NCBI GenBank assembly: GCA_018402385.1
Contig: JAGYJA010000007.1
Coordinates: 558,001-622,000, forward strand
Origin: Flavobacteriaceae bacterium
Lineage (GTDB): Bacteria; Bacteroidota; Bacteroidia; Flavobacteriales; Flavobacteriaceae
Length of the DNA stretch: 64,000 nt
Direction of reading: 5' to 3'
Numbering within the stretch: position 1 is the first letter of the stretch; each line of letters starts with the position of its first letter. The notes under the pieces were generated by a model that saw only the letters and a program-made list of their open reading frames with translations, searched no databases and was not told the origin of the DNA. Of the stretch, positions 1 to 7,854 are shown one piece after another. The position numbers and the translations under genes are program-made.

Positions 1-303
1 CAATCCGTCCAGGTGAGGAGTAATATGAATCTGACAACCCAAACGGCTGTTTTCCTGAACGAAAAAAGCTTCAGAAAGCATGGCTTCTTCTTCATCCCCT
101 TTTTCAGGGAGTTGGTGATTGCTTTCAATATAACATTGACAAGAAGCGCACATCGCCATACCTCCGCAAATACCAATTGTTCCCTCTGGAGCGAGCTCAT
201 AAGAACGCACAATCTCCATGAGGTTCATATTCATGTCTGTGGGAGCCGGTATTGTGTGTGAGACTCCTTCTCTATCTGTAATTGTAATTGTTACATCTGT
301 CAT
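1..303 (-). CDS. [2Fe-2S] ferredoxin (3' end outside window)
   Basis: This is an adrenodoxin-type [2Fe-2S] ferredoxin, a small soluble electron carrier. The start is the ATG at 303-301, and the frame is open to the window edge (101 codons visible). Cluster ligands are visible as Cys46, Cys52 and Cys55 (C-x5-C-x2-C, in the segment ICGGMAMCASCQC) and Cys90 in the segment RLGCQIH, the usual spacing for this family. Few residues are likely missing. It lies 44 bp downstream of a ferredoxin-NADP reductase on the same strand, so the two are probably a redox pair transcribed with nfu and mrp. The physiological partner (Fe-S assembly, desaturase or other) cannot be read from the sequence. Confidence 0.9.
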   Translation of the reverse strand, partial: MTDVTITITDREGVSHTIPAPTDMNMNLMEIVRSYELAPEGTIGICGGMAMCASCQCYIESNHQLPEKGDEEEAMLSEAFFVQENSRLGCQIHITPHLDGL

Positions 304-347
304 AAATACAATTTTGTCATCCCCTTATTGGGAAAGCCGGAAGGGGA

Positions 348-1403
348 CTAATCAATCGACTTTACTACCGCTTTTGGGGCTTCTTTTATACTACCGTCAA
401 AACCATGAACTCCGCCCACGGTGGTATATTTCATCACATATCTTTTATCGGGATGAATGCGTTGGTAAGCACTTTGGCACATTAGGGTAGCTTCATGGAA
501 ACCACATAATATCAATTTCAATTTACCCGGATAGGTATTGACGTCACCAATGGCATAAATGCCCGGAATGTTTGTTTGATAATCGAGTGTATTATCAACT
601 TTGATGGCATTTTTTTCTATTTCCAATCCCCAGTCTGCAATGGGTCCCAGCTTTGGAGAAAGTCCAAACAAAGGGATAAAGGCATCTGCCTCAATGCATT
701 CTTCTGAAGCATCTGCTTTTTGAAGAATAACAGCTTCAAGTTGATTGATACCGCTTAAGCCGACAACCTCAGCTGGTGTGATGAGTGTGATTTTTCCCAA
801 TTTTTTTAATTCCTGAACTTTTTCAACTGAGTCAAGCGCACCGCGAAATTCATTTCTTCTATGAACAAGGGTCACTTCAGCGGCGATATCTGAAAGGAAG
901 ATACTCCAGTCGAGTGCAGAATCTCCACCACCGGCGATAACTACTTTTTTATCTCGATATACTTCAGGGTTTCTAATAAAATAAGCAACGCCTTTGTCTT
1001 CAAACTGTTGAATGTTTGGAATGAGTGGTTTTCTGGGCTCAAAACTTCCCAAACCACCGGCAATAGCTACCACAGGAGCTTGGTGTTTTAAACCACTTGT
1101 CGAGGTTACAATAAAAGAGCCATCTTCTTGCTTTTCTATTGTTTCTGCGCGTTCACCTAAAGTAAATTCGGGTTGAAACGGCTCGATTTGTTTCATTAAG
1201 TTTTTAACCAAATCGCCAGCAAGAATTTCCGGGAAACCGGGAATGTCATAAATGGGTTTTTTGGGATATAACTCGGCCAATTGACCTCCCGGTTGGGGGA
1301 GCGCATCTATCAGATGGCATTTTAATTTTAAAAGACCTGCTTCAAAAACGGCAAAAAGTCCCGTGGGACCTGCGCCTATAATAAGTATATCGGTTTTAAT
1401 CAT
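348..1403 (-). CDS. Ferredoxin-NADP reductase, thioredoxin-reductase-like type
   Basis: A 351-residue flavoprotein of the TrxR-like ferredoxin/flavodoxin-NADP+ reductase family (YumC/FNR2 group). It moves electrons between NADPH and ferredoxin. The FAD-binding GAGPTG is at residues 10-15, the second dinucleotide motif IAGGGDSALDW is near 156-166, and the C-terminal segment YAIGDVNTYPGKLKLI is typical of this group. The CxxC redox pair of true thioredoxin reductases is absent from the NADPH domain, as expected for an FNR. Directly downstream is a [2Fe-2S] ferredoxin, its likely partner, and upstream are nfu and mrp, so the operon links Fe-S biogenesis with ferredoxin reduction. The ATG start at 1403 matches the family N-terminus. 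Confidence 0.9.
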   Translation of the reverse strand: MIKTDILIIGAGPTGLFAVFEAGLLKLKCHLIDALPQPGGQLAELYPKKPIYDIPGFPEILAGDLVKNLMKQIEPFQPEFTLGERAETIEKQEDGSFIVTSTSGLKHQAPVVAIAGGLGSFEPRKPLIPNIQQFEDKGVAYFIRNPEVYRDKKVVIAGGGDSALDWSIFLSDIAAEVTLVHRRNEFRGALDSVEKVQELKKLGKITLITPAEVVGLSGINQLEAVILQKADASEECIEADAFIPLFGLSPKLGPIADWGLEIEKNAIKVDNTLDYQTNIPGIYAIGDVNTYPGKLKLILCGFHEATLMCQSAYQRIHPDKRYVMKYTTVGGVHGFDGSIKEAPKAVVKSID

Positions 1404-1473
1404 GATGTGTGTTCTGAGGTAATTGGTAAAAGTAAGCTTTCAGGAAATTTGTAAAAATGATATCCATCATCAA

Positions 1474-1716
1474 TTAAACTCCTAAGTTGATAACACTTTC
1501 AATTTGAGGAGCATATTTTTTTATGGTCATTTCCACGCCACTCTTTAAGGTCATTTGGTTTACTGAACACCCCACACAAGCTCCTTGCAACTGAACAGTA
1601 ACACTTTTACGATCATCAATGGAAATCAATAAAATGTCCCCACCATCACTTTGTAAAAATGGCCGGATTTCCTCCAAGGCTTTTTCAACGTTTACTTTTA
1701 ATTCCTGATCAGTCAT
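1474..1716 (-). CDS. NifU C-terminal-domain (Nfu) Fe-S scaffold/carrier protein
   Basis: An 80-residue stand-alone NifU C-terminal domain. Proteins of this family bind a labile [4Fe-4S] cluster at a dimer interface and hand it to apo-proteins. The signature is clear: SDGGDILL near residues 23-30, then GACVGCSVNQMTLKSGVE with the CxxC that ligates the cluster. It starts 3 bp after the Mrp stop codon, so the two are almost certainly co-transcribed and translationally coupled. Mrp/NBP35 ATPases and Nfu proteins both act late in Fe-S cluster delivery. It lacks the A-type N-terminal domain found in enterobacterial NfuA. Confidence 0.92.
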   Translation of the reverse strand: MTDQELKVNVEKALEEIRPFLQSDGGDILLISIDDRKSVTVQLQGACVGCSVNQMTLKSGVEMTIKKYAPQIESVINLGV

Positions 1717-1719
1717 AAC

Positions 1720-2847
1720 TTATTTTTTAATTGCGCTACAACCTGCCATTGTGGTTATTTGAATGGCCTGTGTGGGCGGGAGATTTTCATTTCTATCTAC
1801 AGTTTCCTGTACAATATTTCGCGTAAGCGTTTCAAAAGCCTCTTCAAGTGGCGTTCCTGTTTGCATGGCTGCGGGTCTTCCCGCATCGCCGGCTTCCCTG
1901 ATGCTTTGAATAAGGGGTATATCACCTAAAAATGGCACTTCCAGATCTTCGGCAAGATTTTTAGCACCTTCTTTTCCAAAGATATAGTATTTGTTTTCGG
2001 GCAATTCTTCAGGGGTAAAATAGGCCATGTTTTCAACGATTCCCAAAACAGGCACATTGATGCTTTCTTGCTGAAACATGGCCACACCTTTGCGAGCATC
2101 AGCGAGAGCGACATTTTGAGGGGTGCTTACTATCACTGCTCCGGTAATGGGCATGGATTGCATAATGGAAAGGTGTATGTCACCAGTGCCCGGGGGCAAA
2201 TCAACCAACATAAAATCGAGTTCGCCCCAGTCTGCATCAAAAATTAGCTGGTTCAGCGCTTTGGCTGCCATGGGGCCTCGCCATATCACCGCTTGGTTGG
2301 GCTGTGTAAAGAATCCTATGGAAAGTACTTTTACCCCATAATTCTCAATGGGTTTCATTTTTGACTTTCCATTGACATTTACTGATAGTGGTTTTTCCTG
2401 AGCCACATCAAACATAATGGGAATAGAGGGACCATAAATATCTGCATCCAGCACACCCACTTTAAAACCCATTTTTGCAAGAGTTACAGCAATATTGGCG
2501 GTTACTGTGGATTTCCCCACTCCTCCCTTGCCAGAAGCAATGGCAACAATGTTGTGAATACCGGGAATGGCTTTTCCCTTAATTTGAGGTTTTGAAGGGG
2601 CATTGACTTTGATATTAACTTTTACCTGTGCATCTGGGTGTACTTTGTCTTGAATCACCTTGATAACATCTGTCTCTGCCCGTTTTTTGATGTGAAGGGC
2701 GGGTGTTGTAAGTACTAAATCAACAATCACCTCATCAGCAAATGTGATGACATTTTGTACCGCTCCACTATCGACCATATTCTTTCCTTCGCCGGAAACT
2801 GTTATGGTTTCTAGCGCACTCATAATCTCTTTCTTATCTAGCTTCAT
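1720..2847 (-). CDS. mrp: Mrp/NBP35 (ApbC) family Fe-S carrier P-loop ATPase
   Basis: A 375-residue Mrp-family ATPase that assembles or carries Fe-S clusters in the cytoplasm. The N-terminal ~85 residues form the MIP18/DUF59 domain. The ATPase domain begins with the deviant Walker A GKGGVGKST (about 106-114) and continues with VGVLDADIYGPS and DFMLVDLPPGTGD, all hallmarks of Mrp/ApbC. A single Cys sits in the C-terminal segment MAGCSAIKK; the CxxC seen in some homologues is not obvious. It heads the mrp-nfu-fnr-ferredoxin operon. A TATATTTG box about 130 bp upstream is the best promoter candidate. Confidence 0.92.
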   Translation of the reverse strand: MKLDKKEIMSALETITVSGEGKNMVDSGAVQNVITFADEVIVDLVLTTPALHIKKRAETDVIKVIQDKVHPDAQVKVNIKVNAPSKPQIKGKAIPGIHNIVAIASGKGGVGKSTVTANIAVTLAKMGFKVGVLDADIYGPSIPIMFDVAQEKPLSVNVNGKSKMKPIENYGVKVLSIGFFTQPNQAVIWRGPMAAKALNQLIFDADWGELDFMLVDLPPGTGDIHLSIMQSMPITGAVIVSTPQNVALADARKGVAMFQQESINVPVLGIVENMAYFTPEELPENKYYIFGKEGAKNLAEDLEVPFLGDIPLIQSIREAGDAGRPAAMQTGTPLEEAFETLTRNIVQETVDRNENLPPTQAIQITTMAGCSAIKK

Positions 2848-2975
2848 GTATGCAAAATTTTATAAACCTTTGTGTTGGCTATGACAACTATATAAGAACT
2901 TGTCTTTCATTTTAAAGGACCAAAATGGGCTTCATAGTTCTTTTTCAGTAGCTTATATAGAATAATTCTAAAGTG

Positions 2976-2983
2976 CAAATATA
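2976..2983 (-). promoter_or_regulatory. Candidate -7 box (TATATTTG) for the mrp operon
   Basis: Read on the minus strand, TATATTTG is a perfect match to the Bacteroidota TAnnTTTG -7 element. It is about 130 bp upstream of the mrp start and implies a long AT-rich leader. The region 2848-3094 holds no gene. I saw no clear terminator or named riboswitch in the leader. Confidence 0.4.
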
Positions 2984-3094
2984 CAAGGAAAACTTGATTT
3001 GGCGAAAGGGTTTGATTTATTTGATTGATGGGGGTATAAGTAAATTCTTTTATGGATTAACCTAAAAAATCTACACTACTAGGGTTGTAATTTT

Positions 3095-3424
3095 TTACTT
3101 TTTACCAGGGTCCCAAAAAACATTTTCAAAATCTTGAATTTGGTTATCTATCACTACGATTCCCTCATTTTCTAATAATTGTTGCATCAAGTTTGTGCCG
3201 TCAAAATGGTGTTTACCGGTGAGCAGGCCATTTCGGTTTACCACACGATGAGCCGGTACCTCGGGCAAATTGTGAGAGGCGTTCATTGCCCAGCCCACCA
3301 TCCTGGCACTTCCTGCTGCGCCAATGTGTTTTGCAATGGCGCCATAAGACGTTACTTTTCCGTGAGGAATTTGCTTGACCACCTCATATACACGTGAAAA
3401 AAAGTTTTGATTCTCTGAAGACAA
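3095..3424 (-). CDS. Alkyltransferase-like protein (ATL, MGMT fold without the catalytic Cys)
   Basis: A 109-residue protein with the C-terminal DNA-binding fold of O6-methylguanine-DNA methyltransferase: PHGKVTSYGAIAKHIG, then ARMVGWAMN (arginine finger and helix-turn-helix). The methyl-acceptor motif PCHRV reads PAHRVVNRNG here, so the reactive cysteine is Ala. Proteins with this change are ATLs. They bind O6-alkylguanine without repairing it and flag it to nucleotide excision repair. The only plausible start is a TTG at 3424, directly after the stop codon of the LysE-family gene, so translation is probably coupled. uvrC, a possible functional partner, is elsewhere in the window (58 kb). 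Confidence 0.85.
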   Translation of the reverse strand: MSSENQNFFSRVYEVVKQIPHGKVTSYGAIAKHIGAAGSARMVGWAMNASHNLPEVPAHRVVNRNGLLTGKHHFDGTNLMQQLLENEGIVVIDNQIQDFENVFWDPGKK

Positions 3425-4054
3425 TTAAATGATATTTAAAATTTTCAATAAGGTAAAAATAGAAATAAGTCCCGTGATAATCCCAATCATGTAGTTAACG
3501 TTTATTTTTAGCTCGCTTTGCTTTTTCTTTACATAATCAAAATAGTGAGCATAAGCGGCCAGCATAGTCAAAGTACCCAAAATTGAACCAATAATACAAA
3601 ATACAATAAATGATTTTGTAAAATCAAACCACCCAAAAGATGAAAAAGTGATACTTAAATAGACCCAATATGGAAGCGGAAACAAATTGAGTGCCGCTAG
3701 AAACAACCCTTGAAAATAACGGTGTTTTTTTGATTTGTGATTTACTTGTTGTGAAAAGGATTTTTTTCCTTTTGCAATAAATAAAAAGTAGATAGTGATG
3801 CAGATAAAAATGCCCAATCCCACCTGTTGAAGCATACTTATTATTTCGGGATGTTTGTCAAGGTATCTGGCAAAAAGAAGTGCAAGATATGTTTGAATTG
3901 CAACAGTAGTGATGACACCCAGCGAAAAAAGGAATGCATTTCTTCGGCTTTCTTGAATACTTATTTTTGCCGCTGTCATGTTGAGAAGCCCGGGAGGTAT
4001 CACACCAATCAAAGCAAAAACATATCCGAAAAAGAAATAGAGTACAAACTCCAT
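3425..4054 (-). CDS. LysE/RhtB-family membrane exporter
   Basis: A 209-residue inner-membrane protein with about six hydrophobic segments. It has the LysE-superfamily N-terminus (GYVFALIGVIPPGLLNMTAAKISIQ), including the conserved proline-glycine pair in the first helix. The family exports amino acids or other small solutes; the substrate here cannot be predicted. A charged cytosolic loop rich in Lys (near residues 95-115) separates helices 3 and 4. It is followed without a gap by the ATL gene and preceded by trmB 36 bp upstream, so the three probably form one transcript. Confidence 0.8.
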   Translation of the reverse strand: MEFVLYFFFGYVFALIGVIPPGLLNMTAAKISIQESRRNAFLFSLGVITTVAIQTYLALLFARYLDKHPEIISMLQQVGLGIFICITIYFLFIAKGKKSFSQQVNHKSKKHRYFQGLFLAALNLFPLPYWVYLSITFSSFGWFDFTKSFIVFCIIGSILGTLTMLAAYAHYFDYVKKKQSELKINVNYMIGIITGLISIFTLLKILNII

Positions 4055-4090
4055 AAAAATTGTTTACCAAGTGAAGATAAAAAAAATTAT

Positions 4091-4765
4091 TTAGTTGAGC
4101 TTAAAGGCAATATAAGTAATTTTCTTACCCACTTCAAGATATTGCTTCTCATAAAAGGTTTGAATACCGGTGACTTCTTTTGGGGAGTATTCATTGCTAT
4201 ACACATCGTGATGTGCATAAAGTATTTCTTGACCCAATCCGTGGAGCAAGCCTAGTGTATAGCCGTGCATAAACTCACTGTCTGTTTTCAAGTGAATGAA
4301 GCCTTGCGGCGAAAGGACTTTTTTATACCGATTCAAAAAATCCTGGTTTGTTAAGCGGTGTTTGGTGCGTTTGTATTTGATTTGAGGATCGGGGAAAGTA
4401 ATCCATATTTCAGAAACTTCGTTTTCAGAAAAAAGAAACTCAATCAATTCAATTTGTGTGCGAATAAAAGCGACATTGGTCAAGTTTTCATCCAGTGCTG
4501 TTTTTGCACCCCGCCAAAAGCGAGCCCCTTTGATGTCAATGCCAATAAAATTTTTGCTGGGATTTTTTTTGGCCAAAGCAACGGTATATTCGCCTTTTCC
4601 ACAGCCCAATTCCAGAACAATGGGATGGTTATTTTTAAAGAATTTAGTATTCCAGTTTCCTTTTAATTCAAAGCTTCCAGAGGTAAGCTGTTCTCTTTCA
4701 GGCTGTATGACATTAGAGAAGCTTTCATTCTCCTTGAAGCGTTTTAGTTTGTTTTTGCTACCCAC
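4091..4765 (-). CDS. trmB: tRNA (guanine-46-N7)-methyltransferase
   Basis: TrmB methylates G46 in the variable loop of tRNAs using S-adenosylmethionine. The AdoMet-binding segment VLELGCGKGEYTVALA is clear, as are NFIGIDIKGARFWRGAKTA, the substrate segment WITFPDPQIKYKRTKHRL, and the C-terminal TGIQTFYEKQYL. I place the start at the GTG 4765 rather than the TTG 24 bp upstream. The resulting N-terminus (GSKNKLKRFKEN) is the flavobacterial TrmB form, and a perfect -7 box (4787-4794) overlaps the upstream TTG. The protein is then 224 residues, normal for the family. Confidence 0.92.
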   Translation of the reverse strand: MGSKNKLKRFKENESFSNVIQPEREQLTSGSFELKGNWNTKFFKNNHPIVLELGCGKGEYTVALAKKNPSKNFIGIDIKGARFWRGAKTALDENLTNVAFIRTQIELIEFLFSENEVSEIWITFPDPQIKYKRTKHRLTNQDFLNRYKKVLSPQGFIHLKTDSEFMHGYTLGLLHGLGQEILYAHHDVYSNEYSPKEVTGIQTFYEKQYLEVGKKITYIAFKLN

Positions 4766-4786
4766 AACAATAAGATAAAGTTTTGG

Positions 4787-4794
4787 CAAAATTA
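4787..4794 (-). promoter_or_regulatory. -7 box (TAATTTTG) of trmB
   Basis: TAATTTTG on the minus strand matches TAnnTTTG perfectly and ends 21 bp before the GTG start of trmB. It overlaps the alternative TTG codon and so argues for the downstream start. It is divergent from the box at 4824-4831. Confidence 0.55.
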
Positions 4795-4823
4795 AGGAAA
4801 TAATACCCAGTGGGAATAATGAT

Positions 4824-4831
4824 TACCTTTG
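4824..4831 (+). promoter_or_regulatory. -7 box (TACCTTTG) of the glycosyltransferase gene
   Basis: A perfect TAnnTTTG match 5 bp before the ATG at 4837. Transcription from it would give a very short leader, and it makes the upstream in-frame ATG at 4810 an unlikely start. Confidence 0.55.
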
Positions 4832-4836
4832 TTTTT

Positions 4837-5907
4837 ATGCAGCATAAAAAAACAATTTTGGTAGCACCTCTGCATTGGGGATTGGGACACGCCACGCGAT
4901 GTATCCCCATTATCAATGCGCTTTTAGAAAGCAATTACAATCCTTTACTTGCTTCAGATGGTGCTGCACTCACGCTTTTGCGAAAAGAATTCCCCACATT
5001 AGAATGGGTGGAGTTGCCTTCCTATCAGATTACTTATGCTAAAAGGGCATCGGGTTTTAAATGGAAACTATTGTTTGACAGTCCAAAAATGATGAAAGCC
5101 ATCAAAGCTGAAAAAAAAATAGTGAAACAATTGGTTGCAGTTGGGAAAATTCAGGGGATTATTTCTGATAACCGTTTGGGAGTGCGCAGTAAAAAAGTGC
5201 CGTCGGTTTTTATTACACATCAATTAAATGTACTTACAGGGAGTACCACCTGGCTTAGCACGATGATGCATCTTGATTTCATTAAAAAGTTTGATACTTG
5301 CTGGGTGCCTGACTTTGAAGGGATGGGAAATTTAAGCGGAAAACTGGGACATCCTGATAAAACACCTTCAAATGTTCAATACATTGGCCCGTTAAGCCGT
5401 ATGAAAAAAAACGATTCAGAAAAAAAATATGATCTTTTGGTATTACTTTCAGGACCGGAGCCACAACGCACCTTTCTGGAGGAAAAATTGATGCTTGAAC
5501 TGCGAGGGCTGGATAAAAAAATTCTATTTGTTTTGGGCAAAGTAGAGGAAAAAATGCATTGTTATTCAGAAGATAATTTTAGAGTTTATAATTATATGAA
5601 CTCAAAGGTTTTGGAAAAGGCAATTAATGAAAGTGAATTAGTTATTTCCCGGTCCGGTTACACAACAATTATGGATTTGGCTGTTTTAGAAAAAAAAGCG
5701 TTTTTTATTCCCACACCCGGTCAATTTGAGCAGGAATACCTTGCAAAAAGACTTAAATCAAAAGGAATTGTGCCTTCTTGTAACCAGGAAGATTTTAAGG
5801 TGAGTAAACTTAATAGTAGTTTTTTATTTACAGGATTAAAGAGTCAAGAAAACAGTATTGATTTAAACTTGTTCTTTGGACTTTTCGAGGGTGAAAGAAA
5901 ACTCTGA
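4837..5907 (+). CDS. MurG-like (GT28-type fold) glycosyltransferase, unknown acceptor
   Basis: About 356 residues from the ATG at 4837. The N-terminus (KTILVAPLHWGLGHATRCIP) is the glycine-rich loop of GT-B enzymes of the MurG/UDP-glycosyltransferase group. The C-terminal half carries SELVISRSGYTTIMDLAVLEKK and FIPTPGQFEQEYLAKRL, the nucleotide-sugar-binding region. No membrane segment or signal is evident. Sugar donor and acceptor are unknown; it is not the murG of the peptidoglycan cluster judging by context. The last 45 bp overlap the 3' end of the convergent histidine-kinase gene. Confidence 0.75.
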   Translation: MQHKKTILVAPLHWGLGHATRCIPIINALLESNYNPLLASDGAALTLLRKEFPTLEWVELPSYQITYAKRASGFKWKLLFDSPKMMKAIKAEKKIVKQLVAVGKIQGIISDNRLGVRSKKVPSVFITHQLNVLTGSTTWLSTMMHLDFIKKFDTCWVPDFEGMGNLSGKLGHPDKTPSNVQYIGPLSRMKKNDSEKKYDLLVLLSGPEPQRTFLEEKLMLELRGLDKKILFVLGKVEEKMHCYSEDNFRVYNYMNSKVLEKAINESELVISRSGYTTIMDLAVLEKKAFFIPTPGQFEQEYLAKRLKSKGIVPSCNQEDFKVSKLNSSFLFTGLKSQENSIDLNLFFGLFEGERKL

Positions 5908-6915
5908 ACCCACTTCTAATTCACTTTCAACATAAATTTTTTCGCCGTGTGCTTCTAGAATATGTTTCACAATGGAGAGTCCCAAACCAGAACCTCCTTC
6001 TTTTCTTGAACCGCTTTTATCAACTCTAAAAAAGCGTTCAAAAATGCGGGTGAGATGTTCCTTGGCTATCCCTTCTCCGTTATCGGTGATTCTTACAATG
6101 ACTTTATTTTTTATTAAATCTTCAATACTCACCTCTGTAGTGCCACTTTCTTTTCCATACTTAATAGAGTTGACAATTAAATTTGTGAGCACTTGCTGAA
6201 TGCGTTCCCGGTCTGCAAACACAAAAATGGAATTTGAGTAATTTCTATCAAAAGTGAGGGTAATATTTTTTTTTGCAGCTTTCATTTCCAGCAAATCAAA
6301 CACATTTTGTACCAACTCGATAATATTGAATTGTTCTTTGTGAAGATTTAAATCGCCCATTTCGAGTTTGGTAATCATATCGAGATCCTTTACGATATAG
6401 ATGAGTCTGTCCACACCTTTGCTGGCACGTTGCAAGTATTTTTTTCTTACTGATTTGTCTTTCATTGCACCGTCGAGTAGAGTGAGAATGTATCCTTGAA
6501 CTGTAAACAAGGGTGTTTTTAACTCGTGTGCTACATTCCCCATAAATTCCTTTCTATAAGCCTCGCGCACTTTGAGGGTTTCAATTTCCAGCTTTTTGTT
6601 ATTGGCAAATTTTTCTACTTCACGGGTGAGTGAATCCATATCTGTAGTGATATGCTTTGGATGTAAGGTTGAAGCATCGAGCAAACTCACATCGTTGTAT
6701 ATTTTTTTAACTTGGTTGTAAATAAAATGCTTTACGCGAAATTGAATAATTAAAAAAGAGAAGAAAAAGAAAAGGAGCCCAAATGCAACAATGTAATAAA
6801 AATTCAAAGCGTTAATTAGATATAAAAAGAGGGTCAATAAAACAATTGCTGTTAAACTAATGAAAAGGGAAGTATAGACAGCAAATCGGTATGTTTTTTT
6901 AATTTTTTTGGACAT
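5863..6915 (-). CDS. PhoR-like membrane sensor histidine kinase
   Basis: A 350-residue sensor kinase with two closely spaced transmembrane helices (about residues 10-33 and 38-58), so almost no periplasmic domain. The HisKA box FMGNVAHELKTPLFTVQGY follows with phospho-acceptor His130, then an HATPase_c domain with DRERIQQVLTNLIVNSIKYG (N box), RITDNGEGIAKEHL and GGSGLGLSIVKHILEAHGE (G boxes). The ATG overlaps the response-regulator stop codon (TAATG), giving tight coupling with the upstream regulator. The compact N-terminus resembles flavobacterial PhoR-type kinases; the stimulus cannot be named. Its 3' end overlaps the convergent glycosyltransferase gene by 45 bp. Confidence 0.9.
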   Translation of the reverse strand: MSKKIKKTYRFAVYTSLFISLTAIVLLTLFLYLINALNFYYIVAFGLLFFFFSFLIIQFRVKHFIYNQVKKIYNDVSLLDASTLHPKHITTDMDSLTREVEKFANNKKLEIETLKVREAYRKEFMGNVAHELKTPLFTVQGYILTLLDGAMKDKSVRKKYLQRASKGVDRLIYIVKDLDMITKLEMGDLNLHKEQFNIIELVQNVFDLLEMKAAKKNITLTFDRNYSNSIFVFADRERIQQVLTNLIVNSIKYGKESGTTEVSIEDLIKNKVIVRITDNGEGIAKEHLTRIFERFFRVDKSGSRKEGGSGLGLSIVKHILEAHGEKIYVESELEVGSEFSFTLEKSKEQV

Positions 6916-7598
6916 TAAACAACAAATTTATACCCAACTCCTTTTACAGTTTTAAAACTATTATCTCCAATTTTTTCTCGTAATTTTCTAATATGAACAT
7001 CGATGGTTCTTCCTCCTACAACCACTTCATTGCCCCAAACTTTATCAAGTATATCTTCCCGTTTAAAGACTTTTCCGGGTTTTGAGGCCAGAAGAGCTAG
7101 TAATTCAAACTCCTTTCGCGGAAGTGTAATTTCCTTTTTGTTTTTTATGACTTTGTATTCCTCTCGATTGATTACTAAATTTCCTAAGTTAACCGTTGCC
7201 TCCTCAGAAGTGGTTTCTTTGAATCTTCTTAGAAGTGCTTTTACTTTACTTACCAGGACTTTTGGTTTTATGGGTTTTGTAATGTAATCGTCTGCACCTG
7301 CTTCAAAACCGGCAACTTGTGAATAATCCTCACCTCTGGCGGTTAAAAAGGTTATGATGGTATTGGCCAAATCTGGGATACCTCTCATTTTTTCACAGGC
7401 CTCTATACCGTCCATTTCGGGCATCATCACATCAAGGATAATTAAGTGTGGAAGATTTTTTTTTGCTTTTTTAATAGCTTCTATACCATTCTCAGCGGTA
7501 TAAACTTGATAGCCCTCTGCTGACAAATTGTATTCTACAATTTCCAAGATGTCTGGCTCATCATCAACTAATAAAATTTTAATGTCCTTTTTCTTCAT
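6915..7598 (-). CDS. OmpR/PhoB-family response regulator
   Basis: A 227-residue two-domain regulator. The receiver domain has KILLVDDEPD, the phospho-acceptor Asp56 in LIILDVMMPEMDG, and the conserved Lys in DYITKPIKP. The C-terminal winged helix shows LPRKEFELLALLASKPGKVF and VDVHIRKLREKIG-like features (GGRTIDVHIRKLREKIGD). The ATG at 7598 is chosen over an upstream TTG because it gives the normal family N-terminus. Its stop codon overlaps the kinase start by one base. A TATCTTTA box 32 bp upstream is a possible promoter. The pair resembles PhoB/PhoR, but no Pho genes are nearby. Confidence 0.92.
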   Translation of the reverse strand: MKKKDIKILLVDDEPDILEIVEYNLSAEGYQVYTAENGIEAIKKAKKNLPHLIILDVMMPEMDGIEACEKMRGIPDLANTIITFLTARGEDYSQVAGFEAGADDYITKPIKPKVLVSKVKALLRRFKETTSEEATVNLGNLVINREEYKVIKNKKEITLPRKEFELLALLASKPGKVFKREDILDKVWGNEVVVGGRTIDVHIRKLREKIGDNSFKTVKGVGYKFVV

Positions 7599-7630
7599 GA
7601 TTTGATTTGATAAGTACAATTTTGATAAAG

Positions 7631-7638
7631 TAAAGATA
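7631..7638 (-). promoter_or_regulatory. Possible -7 box (TATCTTTA) of the two-component operon
   Basis: Matches TAnnTTTG at seven of eight positions on the minus strand, 32 bp upstream of the regulator start. The rest of 7639-7814 is AT-rich with no gene. Confidence 0.3.
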
Positions 7639-7814
7639 CTATTAAAATACTTTCACTAGAAAATTTGTGTATGAATAATAACAAAATGGTAACACAATCA
7701 TAAAATTAAGAAAAAGACTAAGTGATTAGCTATTGAATTTGTTTTGAACATGTTACATTAATATTAAATTTTTTATAAAATGAATATTTCTTCACTCAAG
7801 ACATTCTTTTTTTA

Positions 7815-7822
7815 TACATTTG
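7815..7822 (+). promoter_or_regulatory. -7 box (TACATTTG) of the secreted-protein gene
   Basis: A perfect TAnnTTTG match 32 bp upstream of the ATG at 7855, inside an AT-rich stretch. Confidence 0.5.
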
Positions 7823-7854
7823 CACAATAAACAATTTCACATAAACAATTTAAA

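Noticed and set aside
2848..3094. Riboswitch upstream of mrp
   Set aside because: AT-rich leader without a recognisable aptamer core; only a promoter box can be supported.
3827..4255. 142-residue open frame opposite lysE/trmB
   Set aside because: Lies antisense across two clear genes and has no recognisable features.
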